Positions 19,777-29,621 of a stretch of 33,442 nucleotides of DNA are shown here, piece after piece (position 1 is the stretch's first letter; every line of letters begins with the position of its first letter). Location of the stretch: NCBI GenBank assembly GCA_018398765.1, contig JAHBMJ010000445.1:14532-47973 (forward strand), read 5' to 3'. Under the pieces are notes generated by a model that saw nothing but the letters and a program-made list of their open reading frames with translations, was not told where the DNA came from and searched no databases. A program made the translations under genes and the position numbers. Source of the DNA: Chromera velia. Taxonomy: Eukaryota > Sar > Chromeraceae.

Positions 19777-21207
19777 TTGTTCTTTATAGCTCAGGCCTGG
19801 AGGTTCTGCTCTGTGCCACCTAGAGCAGTGGTGAGAGACTTGCGCAGTAAATTAGTCATTGGGCAGCTGGATCGGTCAGGAGGGGACCTTTTCTTTGTGT
19901 GTCCTCAGGTTTATGCAAATGCAGTGGAGAATCTATTCGTAAAGAATCTTGACTATGTATTGTGTACTCAGTTGATGGAAGAAGAAGCAGTAGAAAAGCT
20001 CTTTGGAAAAGGAAAAGGGATTGGGGAGTTAGGGGAGAAAATGGGAAGAAAGTCTCGTGGGCGTCATGCATTTGGGCGAGGGATTGTGTGGCTGAAAGCA
20101 AAATCGTTTAGAGACGGGCACCCTAGACAGCTCTCTGAACTGAAGTGGCACCCACTGGTATCGTATGTAAGGCACGCATGGAGAAAGCCCTTTTCGATTG
20201 TGTGTCGGTTGTTGAATGGATTGCTTTCCACTTTAAGTCTACATGCGACCTTGTTTTCACCGTTTACTTTTATGCGAGACATCGGAAAATTTAATGGAGG
20301 GTCGGGAAATATCGAATGCGCCCATTTTACTGCTGTTCGGGGAAGGATGTTACCGTCTGTTTCGCATTTTAGTCAGATCTTCGTTCATGTCGAGGACATT
20401 AAGAACTTTTATCCTTCAATTCCCCGAGCATTGGTTCTTTATTTACTTTCTTGTGTGTTTGATGAGCTTCGTACATCTCGTCGGTATTCTTTTTTGGTAT
20501 TGCCTTTTTCTTCTGTTGGGGGTGTTCGGATTCATTCTGCCACAATCATGGGGAGAGGAGGGAGAAAGTGGACGCCCAAGGGTCATACTCGGCCTACAGC
20601 TTTTCTTTCAACACACGGCCGGTTCCAGAATGCATGGGCACTTTCTTTTGACAAAATTCTGGATTTTGTGAAATTGGACTTTGCGACCTGCTTTGTGGCT
20701 GTTGGGAATTGTCATGTGTGGCATCGGCAGGGGTTTGCACAAGGCTCTCCTCTGTCACCGGCCCTTGCGAATGGAAGTGCGGCTTTGGTCGAACGTGATT
20801 GGGCCACAGCCCGGAAGATTAGCTCCTTGTCGGGCAGTAAGCGTGTGGTGCGAAGATGGATGGATGATCGGCTCCTGGTTGCTTGCCTTCCCTTTGCTTT
20901 AAAAAAAGATCACATATGTATAAGTCTTCGCAGGGAGGATTTTTATGCTGTTGAATGTGTGCTTGAGGAGCAAAATTCGGACACTTTTCTGCAGTTTGAG
21001 CTTCGTCCATGCGACTGTTGTACCCGGTTGTTTTTGTTGCTGAAGGACCCCAATCGCTGTCGTGTTTCTTTGCTAGCTGGTAGAGTGAAAGCTCCTCTTC
21101 CCTTTCCTCGCTATGCTTATATACGATCAGCTGTTCCTGCACATCGTCTTCTTGACACTTTGCGTTCTCATATTTTGCGTGCGTTTCTTTTTTTCATTAT
21201 GTCCTGA
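19777..21207 (+). CDS. Reverse transcriptase of an unassigned retroelement, right copy
   Basis: Open for 476 codons with no stop, about 92% identical to the left copy at the protein level. The frame opens without an ATG: the first in-frame ATG is at 19975 (MEEEAVEKLFG), yet sequence similarity to the left copy extends upstream through DLFFVCPQVYANAVENLFVK, so the true start may lie upstream in a longer transcript. Motifs: HVEDIKNFYPSIPRA, HRQGFAQGSPLSPALANG, RRWMDDRLLVA. No nuclease domain. The stop follows a T7 run (about 21184-21195), and the expected C-terminus (SLFVAVLCSMWKELQECGF, LGHLRDRF) continues in the +1 frame to 21343. The intact frame suggests recent activity or help from another copy. 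Confidence 0.75.
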   Translation: MFFIAQAWRFCSVPPRAVVRDLRSKLVIGQLDRSGGDLFFVCPQVYANAVENLFVKNLDYVLCTQLMEEEAVEKLFGKGKGIGELGEKMGRKSRGRHAFGRGIVWLKAKSFRDGHPRQLSELKWHPLVSYVRHAWRKPFSIVCRLLNGLLSTLSLHATLFSPFTFMRDIGKFNGGSGNIECAHFTAVRGRMLPSVSHFSQIFVHVEDIKNFYPSIPRALVLYLLSCVFDELRTSRRYSFLVLPFSSVGGVRIHSATIMGRGGRKWTPKGHTRPTAFLSTHGRFQNAWALSFDKILDFVKLDFATCFVAVGNCHVWHRQGFAQGSPLSPALANGSAALVERDWATARKISSLSGSKRVVRRWMDDRLLVACLPFALKKDHICISLRREDFYAVECVLEEQNSDTFLQFELRPCDCCTRLFLLLKDPNRCRVSLLAGRVKAPLPFPRYAYIRSAVPAHRLLDTLRSHILRAFLFFIMS

Positions 21208-21686
21208 TTCTTTGTTTGTTGCAGTTTTATGTAGTATGTGGAAAGAATTGCAGGAGTGTGGTTTTCTTTTACGTGACTTCCGTCGTGTTACTTTTGGTTT
21301 GCTTTTAGCAGCCGGTCTTGGTCACCTTCGCGATCGGTTTTGAAGGAGAGATTTTGAGTTTTATAGCTGCACTTAGGGCGGCTGCAATTTTATATCGGTT
21401 GGTGCATGGTGAAGGGCGGGTGCGCGCTATGCACCGCTGTTTTGCTTTCGTCCGCGGCCTGCTATGCATTTGTTTTTGTAGCATTGGCATGCATTTGTGT
21501 GAGTTAGCATGCATGGGCCATCCGAGATTAATGTGCACTTTGCCTATGATTTCGACAATTCGCATGCAGGCCCTTTGGATCGAAACCGCTCGATCTTCTC
21601 GCTTCCTGCAGAGGATGTTGAAAGCTGACACTCCGCAAACGTCTGACAGGTGCATGAAAGTCAGAAAATACAGTTGATCAATGCAA
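21208..21686 (+). other. 3' region of the right RT unit
   Basis: Counterpart of 11348-11826. It begins with the +1-frame C-terminal extension (to TGA 21343) and then a 119-codon frame (21318-21677) that is open but drifting. No poly(A) or tandem tail is visible at the 3' terminus GATCAATGCAA. Confidence 0.5.
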
Positions 21687-21945
21687 TTAGAAAATGTTAG
21701 AAAATAAAGTTTTTTACACGATTTTTTGTAAGAAAATGGTTTAATTATATAAGTTTCCCGTAAATTGCCGCTAAATTTTTAAGGTATGCAGTAAAAAATA
21801 TTAGAGTAGTATAGAGTAGTACATCTTGAAGGAATCTTAGCTATGAGTTGATTTTGTAACAAAAATCTAAATAAAAAATTGACAAAATTCTGACACGAGG
21901 TAAAACATGAGTCACGGCGGACGATGGCGGAAGTCTGAAAAGCTG

Positions 21946-24285
21946 TTATCCATCCCATCGGGTGTTTCGATCTGAGTAACGCACATCCCAAATTCCTTCG
22001 GCATCGGGCGTCCGAAAGCGAAGTGAAGGGAGCCCAGACGGACTCTCGTCAGTCGAGGCCGGAGAGACGCAGCGGGAACTCTCAAAAGCCAAATCTCCGA
22101 GGTCCTCTGCCTGCCCCCAGCTGAAGGTGTCCCCCGTTCTCTGGACAGATCTCTTACCTGCCCCTCCTCCCCTCTCCCTGTCTCGAGGGAAGGAAGAAGA
22201 GACACGCGATCCAGCCGCAAAGGAAGCAAAGGGAAACTCCTCGAGACCCAACAAATCCGGACTGCCATTAGACTTGGACCAACTTCTCCCTGTACCGCTC
22301 TCTCTCGACACGTCCACCCCCCCATTCTTTCCATCTAAAAGTTCTCCCAGAAGAAGGCTGTTTTCCCCCTCAAACCCCTGAACAGATTCAAGCTGATCTA
22401 AAAAATCCGGTTTGCACTCAAATGCCCCAACCATCTCATCATCCCCTCCCCCTTCTTCCTTTGAAATGCCCAACAAATCCCGAAAACCCACAATCTTCCA
22501 GCAATGCAACATCAGTCGGCCTGTCTCCCCCTCTTCCGAAGGAACCAGAGAAACGTCCGGATGGTGTTCCATCCGTCTGCTTCTCTGATAAAGAACATCT
22601 CCCACTACGGGACGACCCAGGGCAGCTGCGTGTAGACGAAGTTGGTGTCGTACAGTTGTTAGAGGCATCATCTCTGCCACACTCACCTCCACTCCGCTGA
22701 TGCGAGCGTGTGCTCGAACAGCAATTAGAGAGAGGGCCTCTCTCCCTTCACGTCTGGATCCGGAAAGCCGACTCTCTTCGAACCCCGGAGAGGGCCGACA
22801 GATAGGAGCCCGGCAGACGATCACACCGGCGTTCGAATACAGTGGCAGATATCCGTTTAGAACTGCCAGGAAGACACGATGAATCGAGTGCTCAGGCGGA
22901 ACGAAACGGGGCGTGTGGAGACTCAAATGGCGATGCAGCACTGCAAGGGACCTGTCCACATGCAGACATGCAGGGAGAGAGACAGGAGCACAAAAGAAAG
23001 AATTAATTTCATTTCGTCTTACAGGATCGACGTGAGTGAGACAGCGAAGCGGCAGCAGCACCATTCCCTATCCATCTCTTCCTGTCTGTCTCTCTGCTTT
23101 CCTGGCTGCTCACTCCCCTCAGCATGACGGAGAACTTCAATGTGTTCCTGTCCAACAAGTCCAGTGAGTGAAACAGCCAGGAGGCACAGGGTCGGTCAGT
23201 CAATTCGTCAGGAAGGTAGTTTGCTTGTCAACAAAGTCCGGAAGAGAGTCAAGCCATTCATTCCTTCAGTCAGCCAGTAAGTAAGTCAGGCAGCTGGAAA
23301 ATGGGTCATTCAGTCTCGTAGGTAGGCAGGCAGGCAGTCGGCCACTCAGAGAACGAATGAACACGCCAGCCCCATTTCGTCGCTTCGGCAATCAGTCACC
23401 CATGCAGTCTGTCTGTGCGTGTGAATACCATTCAATTACATGAAGTCTGTCAGGTCAACGTCAAACTCTCCTCTAATATGGTGCGCGCATCTTTTTGGCA
23501 ACTTCGTTTCTTCCACTTTCCACCCGTCTCCGGCCATCTTTGCTTCGCCCAACCACCTTCATTCATCCATTTTTGCATCCATCGGTCCATTTGTCCATCT
23601 ATCCATCAAACGGTTCACTTGTCCACCCATCCATTGATTTCGCGGTAGTCAATCAAGTCAGTCCACTCACTCACGTGTTCGTACTGGCCAGGATCATCAG
23701 CCCCGACGTCGGAGCGTCCAGTTGAAACTGCAGGGGGTTGACGGGGTGGGAAAAGAGGGGCTCCTCCTTTTCCAGAGGCCCCCCCCAAGAGACCTGACTC
23801 GCCCTGATGTGGGGCCACTTGTTGACGAGTGCAGGGTGGAGTCTGGGGTCGTCTGGGTGGAGTTTGGGGGGCTGTAAGGGGGGATGGGGCGATCTCTCCA
23901 GGAGAGACGCGTAAATGTCAGACCGTCGCACCATCTCGAGGAGACAGGTAGGATCAGACGGACCTCCAGTCTCCTCCATCCCCACAACACCTGCTGCTGC
24001 AGCAGCTGACACGCAGGTGTCAAAAGTCGGAGCCGAATTGCTGAGTCTTCTCCGCGATTTGACTTTTGGGCCTCGCGGATAGCCGGCGATGGGCACGCCT
24101 GGGGGCTGCAAACAATGGAAAAGGAGACGGCAAACATTCAACAAGTAACACTGTTCGCATTTGATTTGTGATCCCACCCGCTTTACTCATACAAGAATTT
24201 CTCTCACCTTCTCAACAATAGACAAGCGACGTGTAGCCACCAAAAACTTCAAATGAGGCCCCGACAGCCACATAGACGGTTTCAT
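21946..24285 (-). CDS. RluA-family RNA pseudouridine synthase, three exons
   Basis: Isomerises uridine to pseudouridine in rRNA, tRNA or mRNA; the target cannot be read from sequence. Exons 24285-24208, 24105-23675, 22951-21946 join GT-AG in matching phases (0, then 2+1) for 504 residues. ATG 24285 is the first Met after an in-frame TAG. Domain marks: KFLVATRRLSIVEKPPGVPI at residues 13-32 (family ...VNKPPGV), the catalytic loop QLDAPTSGLMILAST with Asp at 156, HRVFLAVLNGYLP near 194-206, and TTVRHQLRLHAAALGRPVVG around 268-287 (family GRTHQIRVHLA.LGHPIVGD). The catalytic loop has QLD where most members have RLD, and TTVRHQLR where most have RTHQIR. The C-terminal 200 residues are low-complexity, acidic and Ser/Gly-rich without a known fold. 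Identity is firm, orthology (for example to RPUSD proteins) is not resolved. Confidence 0.88.
22952..23674 (-). other. Intron 2 of the RluA-family gene
   Basis: 723 nt, donor GTGAGT after AACAC, acceptor GGACAG. Contains degenerate CAGTCA, CAGGCAGG and TCCATC/CATTCA repeats but no long pure microsatellite. The acceptor was chosen because it restores phase and joins ASTNT to SLAVLHRHL, as in family members. Confidence 0.7.
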
Positions 24286-24901
24286 TCTCTTCCTATTTTT
24301 TTCTGGCGTCTCCGGGGTTTCGCAAAGCAAGCGAGGATGTTTTCTGACGACACCGCAGCAAAATGATTCTGTGAGCTATTGTGCGCTGGGGAGAAGTCTA
24401 GCGACTATGAGGGCAAACCGGAGAAGTGTGGAACTTTCCTAGCGTATACAGAGATGTACACGTACAGAGGCAGAGCCAGCTAGAGTTCAATACATGCATG
24501 GCGAACGCTGGCGTGCAGTGATGTGATCGCGATAGAAAGAAGTACATCCGTGTTGACTGGGAGGGAGTTGATGGAGACGAATCCGCGTTTCGTGCTCATG
24601 GGAAGAACAAAAAAAGCTGGAACCGACAAATCCAGACGGTAAAGAAGAAGAAGGGGGCGGCAGGCCTCAAAAAAGGAGTGGAGCCCACGGCTCTGGAGCT
24701 ATATATCGACTATGAAGTAGAATTTTAAGTGCAGTTTCAAGCCAGTTTGACCTGAAGGGATAACCGGCATCGACTGTGATCGATGATTGAGGGTTTTTTC
24801 ATGCATGCCGCGTCCCCATATATGAGAGGCGGATCTAACCTAGTTTGTCGATTTGTTCCATCCTACGACTACCAGCGACGAAAATAGGCGTGACTTCGAT
24901 C
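24286..24901. other. Upstream region of the RluA-family gene, gene-free
   Basis: Should hold the promoter of the minus-strand gene; I see no TATA box that I trust. It contains copy 2 of the 44-bp motif and ends at the copia LTR. Confidence 0.5.
24782..24825. repeat. 44-bp dispersed motif, copy 2
   Basis: Same strand as copy 1 at 19044 and 41 of 44 identical. No shared sequence outside the 44 bp, so this is not part of a longer duplication. Confidence 0.65.
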
Positions 24902-25360
24902 TGTGACGGGAAACGTTACCTAGAACAGACTAGAACAGTCAGGTAACGAAAATGGGTAACGCTCAAACAGCTAAACGGGAAGTCTGACCTACCGGGTCGC
25001 AGTCCTCAGTTCAGACAGGAAAATCTATTCAGTAACGACAGAGAAATTTAAGGAGACGGCAATCTAGAATTCACTTAAACGAAGACTGCACGTTCGATCC
25101 AATGCGCGGGACTTCGACACTCTAAACGTGACACACAGACTGATCAGACTGCCATCTGAGGATGCTCGCTGTCATGAACCGACTGAGCAGACCAAGCCTT
25201 CGTACAGTCTTACTATTCGATCAAGGAGTCAGACGTTAATACACTCAAACATGCGATCACGCCGCTCGCAATACTTTTTACTCGCGCGGATGGCTGGCGC
25301 GCTCGCAGAACGCTCGGCACCCACCTGACGCACGCTTGGATGCATGCGTTTACTCTCACA
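24902..25360 (-). repeat. 3' LTR of the copia element
   Basis: 459 bp, TG...CA ends (TGTGACGGG...TCTCACA on the plus strand). Just inside it, on the element strand, lies a purine-rich tract (AGGGGGTGATT) that would be the polypurine tract. About 23 differences from the other LTR, all transitions in my reading, no indels. Confidence 0.9.
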
Positions 25361-25418
25361 AATCACCCCCTGTCTGAACTGAACACAAACAGGATGACAG
25401 ACTAAAAGAGAGAAACGC

Positions 25419-27356
25419 TTAACTGCAACGAAGGAACTTGGTCTGTCTGTCTGCACGCATTGACCCAGTTTCGATCCAACAAACCTTTGTTCCCAACTCC
25501 ATCAAATTTTCTAAAACGTACTCCAACTCCCCCTGCATTTTTGGCTTGCTTTTGCACTGTTTGGAACCAATCTGATGCATCAGCGGCTGAGAGTCAGTCA
25601 CCACCACAACCGGAGGCATCTCACCCCACAACTTTCGAACGAAATAAATGAATAACCAGGACATCTTCACTGCGTCTCTTATTGCAAGAAGCTCTGCAGA
25701 AGTTGTAAACCCCAGCTTTCTTCCTATCTTCCTGCTCAGTCAATACACAGTGTTGTGCTCACCGATCTCATCAAGATTGGTAAGCTCTCCTTCATCAACC
25801 AACTGCATCTCGACGCCCAGTCTACCCTCTTTCTTGTGCAATTGATAAGACGCATCCCCCCACACCAACAGAACTGGAAAGGAGGGAATAGAACGAAGAG
25901 ATAGAGGACGGGAAGTCTTAAATGCATGCCAGAGAGCCTTCTCATTCGCAAGAACGGACTCACGAGACGGACGGGAATTGAAGTGGGAAAGGTGGGAAAA
26001 CAAGAAGGAAAGAGAAGGTTAGGTCTTAACAGCCCACCCCAAACACCCCATATTCTTTTGTTGCTGTTCCTGTAAGGACATGTCAGTCTCTGCAGTCTCA
26101 AGCAACAGGAGATCTTTCTCAGTCAAGGGCTTCTTTGCCTCTTCACTCACTCCCTTCACCATTCCCTCAATATACGTGGACTGGTCAAGCAACATCTCAC
26201 CAGGACGCATCCAAATGGACATGCCCACATAAGAATAAAGCTCTCTATTGTCGATTCTCTCTGGCTGATCTGTGTCAAAAAGCTCCTGGATTTGCTTCAC
26301 GTCTTCGTTAACGGAAGGAGAAAAAATGAAGAGATCATCAACATGTATAACAAGCAAAGCAACGATCTCACCTTTCTTGTTCTTTTTGACCAAAATCGAC
26401 TCAGCAATCTCAGTCCACCCCAGGCTGCTAACCTTCTTCTTGAAGTAACTCGTGTACACCTTTGGGGCATCTTTCAGGCCGTAAACAGCCCTCTGAATGC
26501 GAACGAAGACGCCAGCATGGAGGCCGGGATAGACCTCTACAGGGAGGTTAGACGGAAGGCACAGCCACACTGCATTTTTCATGGGCGCCTGCAGGAACGC
26601 AGTTAACACGTCTATTTTGGCTGCGCAGCCCATCTACTCGGGAATTTTTGGTACCAGAACTTTAAAACCCCTGCCAAATTTTCCCTTTTTTGCCCCCCCT
26701 TTGCCAAACTTTCCCACAAAGGCTCAAATAAGGCAAAAAACACTGTTAAAATCAAAACATCTGACCCATCGAAGGCTGATTTTCTCTAGTCTTTAATACC
26801 AAATATTCCCGAGCTGAAGACCCCTTACCAATTTTTCTAAAGTGGATGGGCCGCGTTTGGCTGCCTATAGACCTTTTGAGACGGCCCAGAGGAAGGCAAC
26901 TCTAGCCAGACTTGCGTCTGCTGTGCCAGAGTAGGTCTTAAGCACCGACCAATCACGAGAGTCTTGGAACCCTCTCACTACGAGACGAGACTTTGTAACC
27001 CTCTTTCCCTCCTTCAACTTCCAGGTCCTCACCCACCGAAGGGTAATCGCCTTGACCCCCTTCTCCATCTGCAGTGTCTATGTAGAGAGATCAAATACAG
27101 AACAGAGACACCAATGAGCGAGTTCCTTTCGATCGGACTCTTTGAAGAGACCCTGTGCAATCTCTTCCTCGGTGGCAAGAATGTGCCCCTTCGCATCGTT
27201 CTCTCTCGCTAGCAACTTGCGCGCCCTCTCACCTTTCATCACTGCACACGCAATCTCAAAGTGCGTGTTGAGGGCTTTTGCAATCTGTGCTTCCTTTATC
27301 TCTCTCCTTCTCCTTCTGCACTCACGGATCTGATTCCTCCTCTGAGATTTGGACAT
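25419..27356 (-). pseudogene. copia pol: reverse transcriptase and RNase H part
   Basis: A single frame with several stops. [46 protein letters not shown] (motif A Asp), VYGLKDAPKVYTSYF, VIHVDDLFIFS (motif C). RNase H: LVWGDASY, AELLAIRDAV, VVTDSQPL, MRADRQTKF. Removing the 231-bp insertion plus one 9-bp repeat (240 nt, divisible by 3) leaves the frame in register with one TAG at the join. Stops at 26019 and 25738-25742 separate the RT from RNase H. Confidence 0.85.
26625..26855. mobile_element. Inverted-repeat element (MITE-like) inserted in the copia RT
   Basis: 231 bp flanked by TTTGGCTGC at 26616-26624 and 26856-26864 (9-bp target duplication). Ends GCAGCCCATCTACT and, inverted, GCGGCCCATCCACT match at 12 of 14. 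A second inverted pair just inside is CTCGGGAATTTTTGGTA against TACCAAATATTCCCGAG (one mismatch). No ORF. Nine bases would suit Mutator-like elements, but the superfamily is not established. Confidence 0.75.
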
Positions 27357-27477
27357 CTCAGACCACCGAAAGAATTCGGCGGTATTTGCTTCCTCGGCTG
27401 CCTGGTTGGCAACGACATCAACGTCTACCGGGACTTGAAGTCAGGACAGGGGGAACAGGATCAGGCACAGGAGGTGC

Positions 27478-29535
27478 CTACTCAGTAAGTCTGTCAAGCA
27501 CAGCAGGGGGAAGCTGTCCATCAGCGGGGAGCTCGAACCGCTCCACAATGTCTTTCTGCTTTACTGTCTCCAGCTCGGCAGGAAAGAAACTTCCATCATC
27601 CCTCTGCTTCAACCGTGCTGCTGTGATGCTCCTGACTTGCTTTTCCCCCTCCCTTATAATCTGCCCTGGGAACAGGGCCCCATCTGACCATCGGGTAAGA
27701 ACACCCTGCAAACGAGGCACGCGAACGCCTCGGGGAGAACGAGGGAGCTAACGGACTGGATGAGAAACATCCTCATCAGACGCCTCATCCCCAGTCTCTG
27801 CATTGTCTGCATCTGACCGGTTGTCTTCTTCTCCCCAACCAACCCAAACGGATCCTCTCCCCACAACGGAATCTGTCTCCCTCTCTGCAACCACATCGCT
27901 TCTGCCATCTTCGTCAAAATCAATATGCTCCACCCCTAACCACGACTCCATCTGAATGTGGCTGGGGTGAACGCGAAGAGGCCTCCATTGTCTCCCTCTC
28001 CGAATCAACACAGAGACGGACTGTGGACTGATCACCCCCCCGAAAAGAGCTCTCTCACTCTTTTCAACAGGACCGCCAGCAACGAAACGCTGACGACGAG
28101 AGGGATCGGACAAGCGAACAACATCCCCCAGGGCAACAGGAGGCACCCCCGAACGCACACCAAAAAGAGCATAATTCGGGGAAAGGCCAGTCGAGCCGTG
28201 AACAACCTCATTCAGAGAATTGGCAATTCCAGGGATGAAGACAGGCCAGAGATAAAAGGAAAGAGAACGCTGAAAGAGAACTTTGTTCAAAAGAGAAAAG
28301 AAATCGTCATTCACTCTCTCAACAAATGCCTGCACTTCGGGAGTGAGAGGAGGACCGAACTGAGTTGCAATCCCCCCTCCCTTAACTGACGAACAAAATG
28401 AGAGGTAGAGATTAGAAATGAACTCACCTCCATTGTCTGAGTGCACAACCTTCAGCTCCCCCTTGCCGGCTTTCTCCCACCAACAAGTCCAGGAGATCAG
28501 GTGACGCACTGCGTGATCTTTCGACCGCAGCGCCCACAACGATTTCCTTTGTGTCTGCAAATTAACAATGACAGACATGTAACGAAACCTCCCGATCCCC
28601 TTTCTCTTCATATCTTTCAGGTCGTGGTAGATGTCGGCATTGAACTGCCCCCCCGGACCCGCAGGCTCTGGCTCCTTTTCCTCATCGTCCTCATGAACAG
28701 AAGACTCATCCCCCTTGCGAGAACGCTTTCGCGTCCCCGCTGCTGCACCTCTTCTCTTCAACTTTCTCCTCCGAAAGTTCACAACATGACACGCCTTACA
28801 CGTGTCTCTCACCTCTTTACACTCTTTCACAGAAAATTGCACCCCCAGCCCCTTCTCCTTCAATGTGGCCTCCAAACGCTGCCCAGTCGCATGACCGAGA
28901 CGGGAGTGAAGGACAAACAAAAGGTGCGATCTGTTCTCAGGAGAAATCTCTGCCTGCCCAGAGAGAGCAAACTGTCGGAGGGGATAAGGAGAAACAGAAG
29001 GACAAACGTTGGCAGCAACAACCGCTTCCTCAACCTTCGCAAGATAGAGAATTGAAACATTGCCCGTCTGATCAACAGGAGAACAAAACCTCTCCCCATG
29101 CACATCCTTCAACCAAACCCACCCAGGTTTAGAGGGACTTTCCTCCCCTGGGAGAGACAACTTTCTTCTCCCACAAGCAAACAACGGACGACCGATTGAC
29201 TCGTGACTACACCCTTCCTCAGAAACGATGCGCATACCATCCCATTCATCGACAAACGGAAGGACCTGGTGAAATGTCTTGACCCCTCTCACAGAGAGGG
29301 GGGCAGCATCAGAGGCGAGACGAAACGAGACAGCCTGGTCAACATACGAAACAACATACCTGTCAAACAAGGGAGGAACGAGACTCTTCGAGGCCCTGGA
29401 ATCGGCAATCATCTCTCCATCGTCTTCCCCCGTCACACTGACAAAGGATTCAACAGACGTGACGACTCTCACTTTATCCGTTTCCCCGCCAAACTCCCAT
29501 CCCCTCTTCTCGGCATTCCGCAAGGTTGCCCTCAC
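27478..29535 (-). pseudogene. copia pol: protease and integrase part
   Basis: One frame to the first stop at 27748 (595 codons), then read-through in the same frame to 27478. Protease motif is IADSRASKSLVPP, with Arg replacing the Gly of DSGA. Integrase: zinc-binding HSRLGHAT...CKAC, then the D-D-E triad in QFNADIYHDL, VHSDNGGEF and EVQAFVERVND. The C-terminal part is acidic. Between gag and this frame lie C/G homopolymers (29572-29610), where slippage may have broken a gag-pol junction. Confidence 0.85.
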
Positions 29536-29621
29536 GAAACGCCCACTGCCAGCCTTCTCACTGGCTCCTGCCCCCCCCCAGCGGCTGGACTGGAACTGGG
29601 GGGGGGTGGCCCAGGGGCCAT

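Larger units (their letters stand above)
19752..21686 (+). mobile_element. RT unit, right copy
   Basis: Inverted partner of 11348-13286. Here both sides are unrelated to the left copy's flanks, and TTAGAAAAT is present at 19740-19748 and again at 21687-21695, which looks like a 9-bp target duplication. The unit contains only the RT frame and the 3' region, so relative to a longer element with ORF1 it would be 5'-truncated. Confidence 0.8.
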
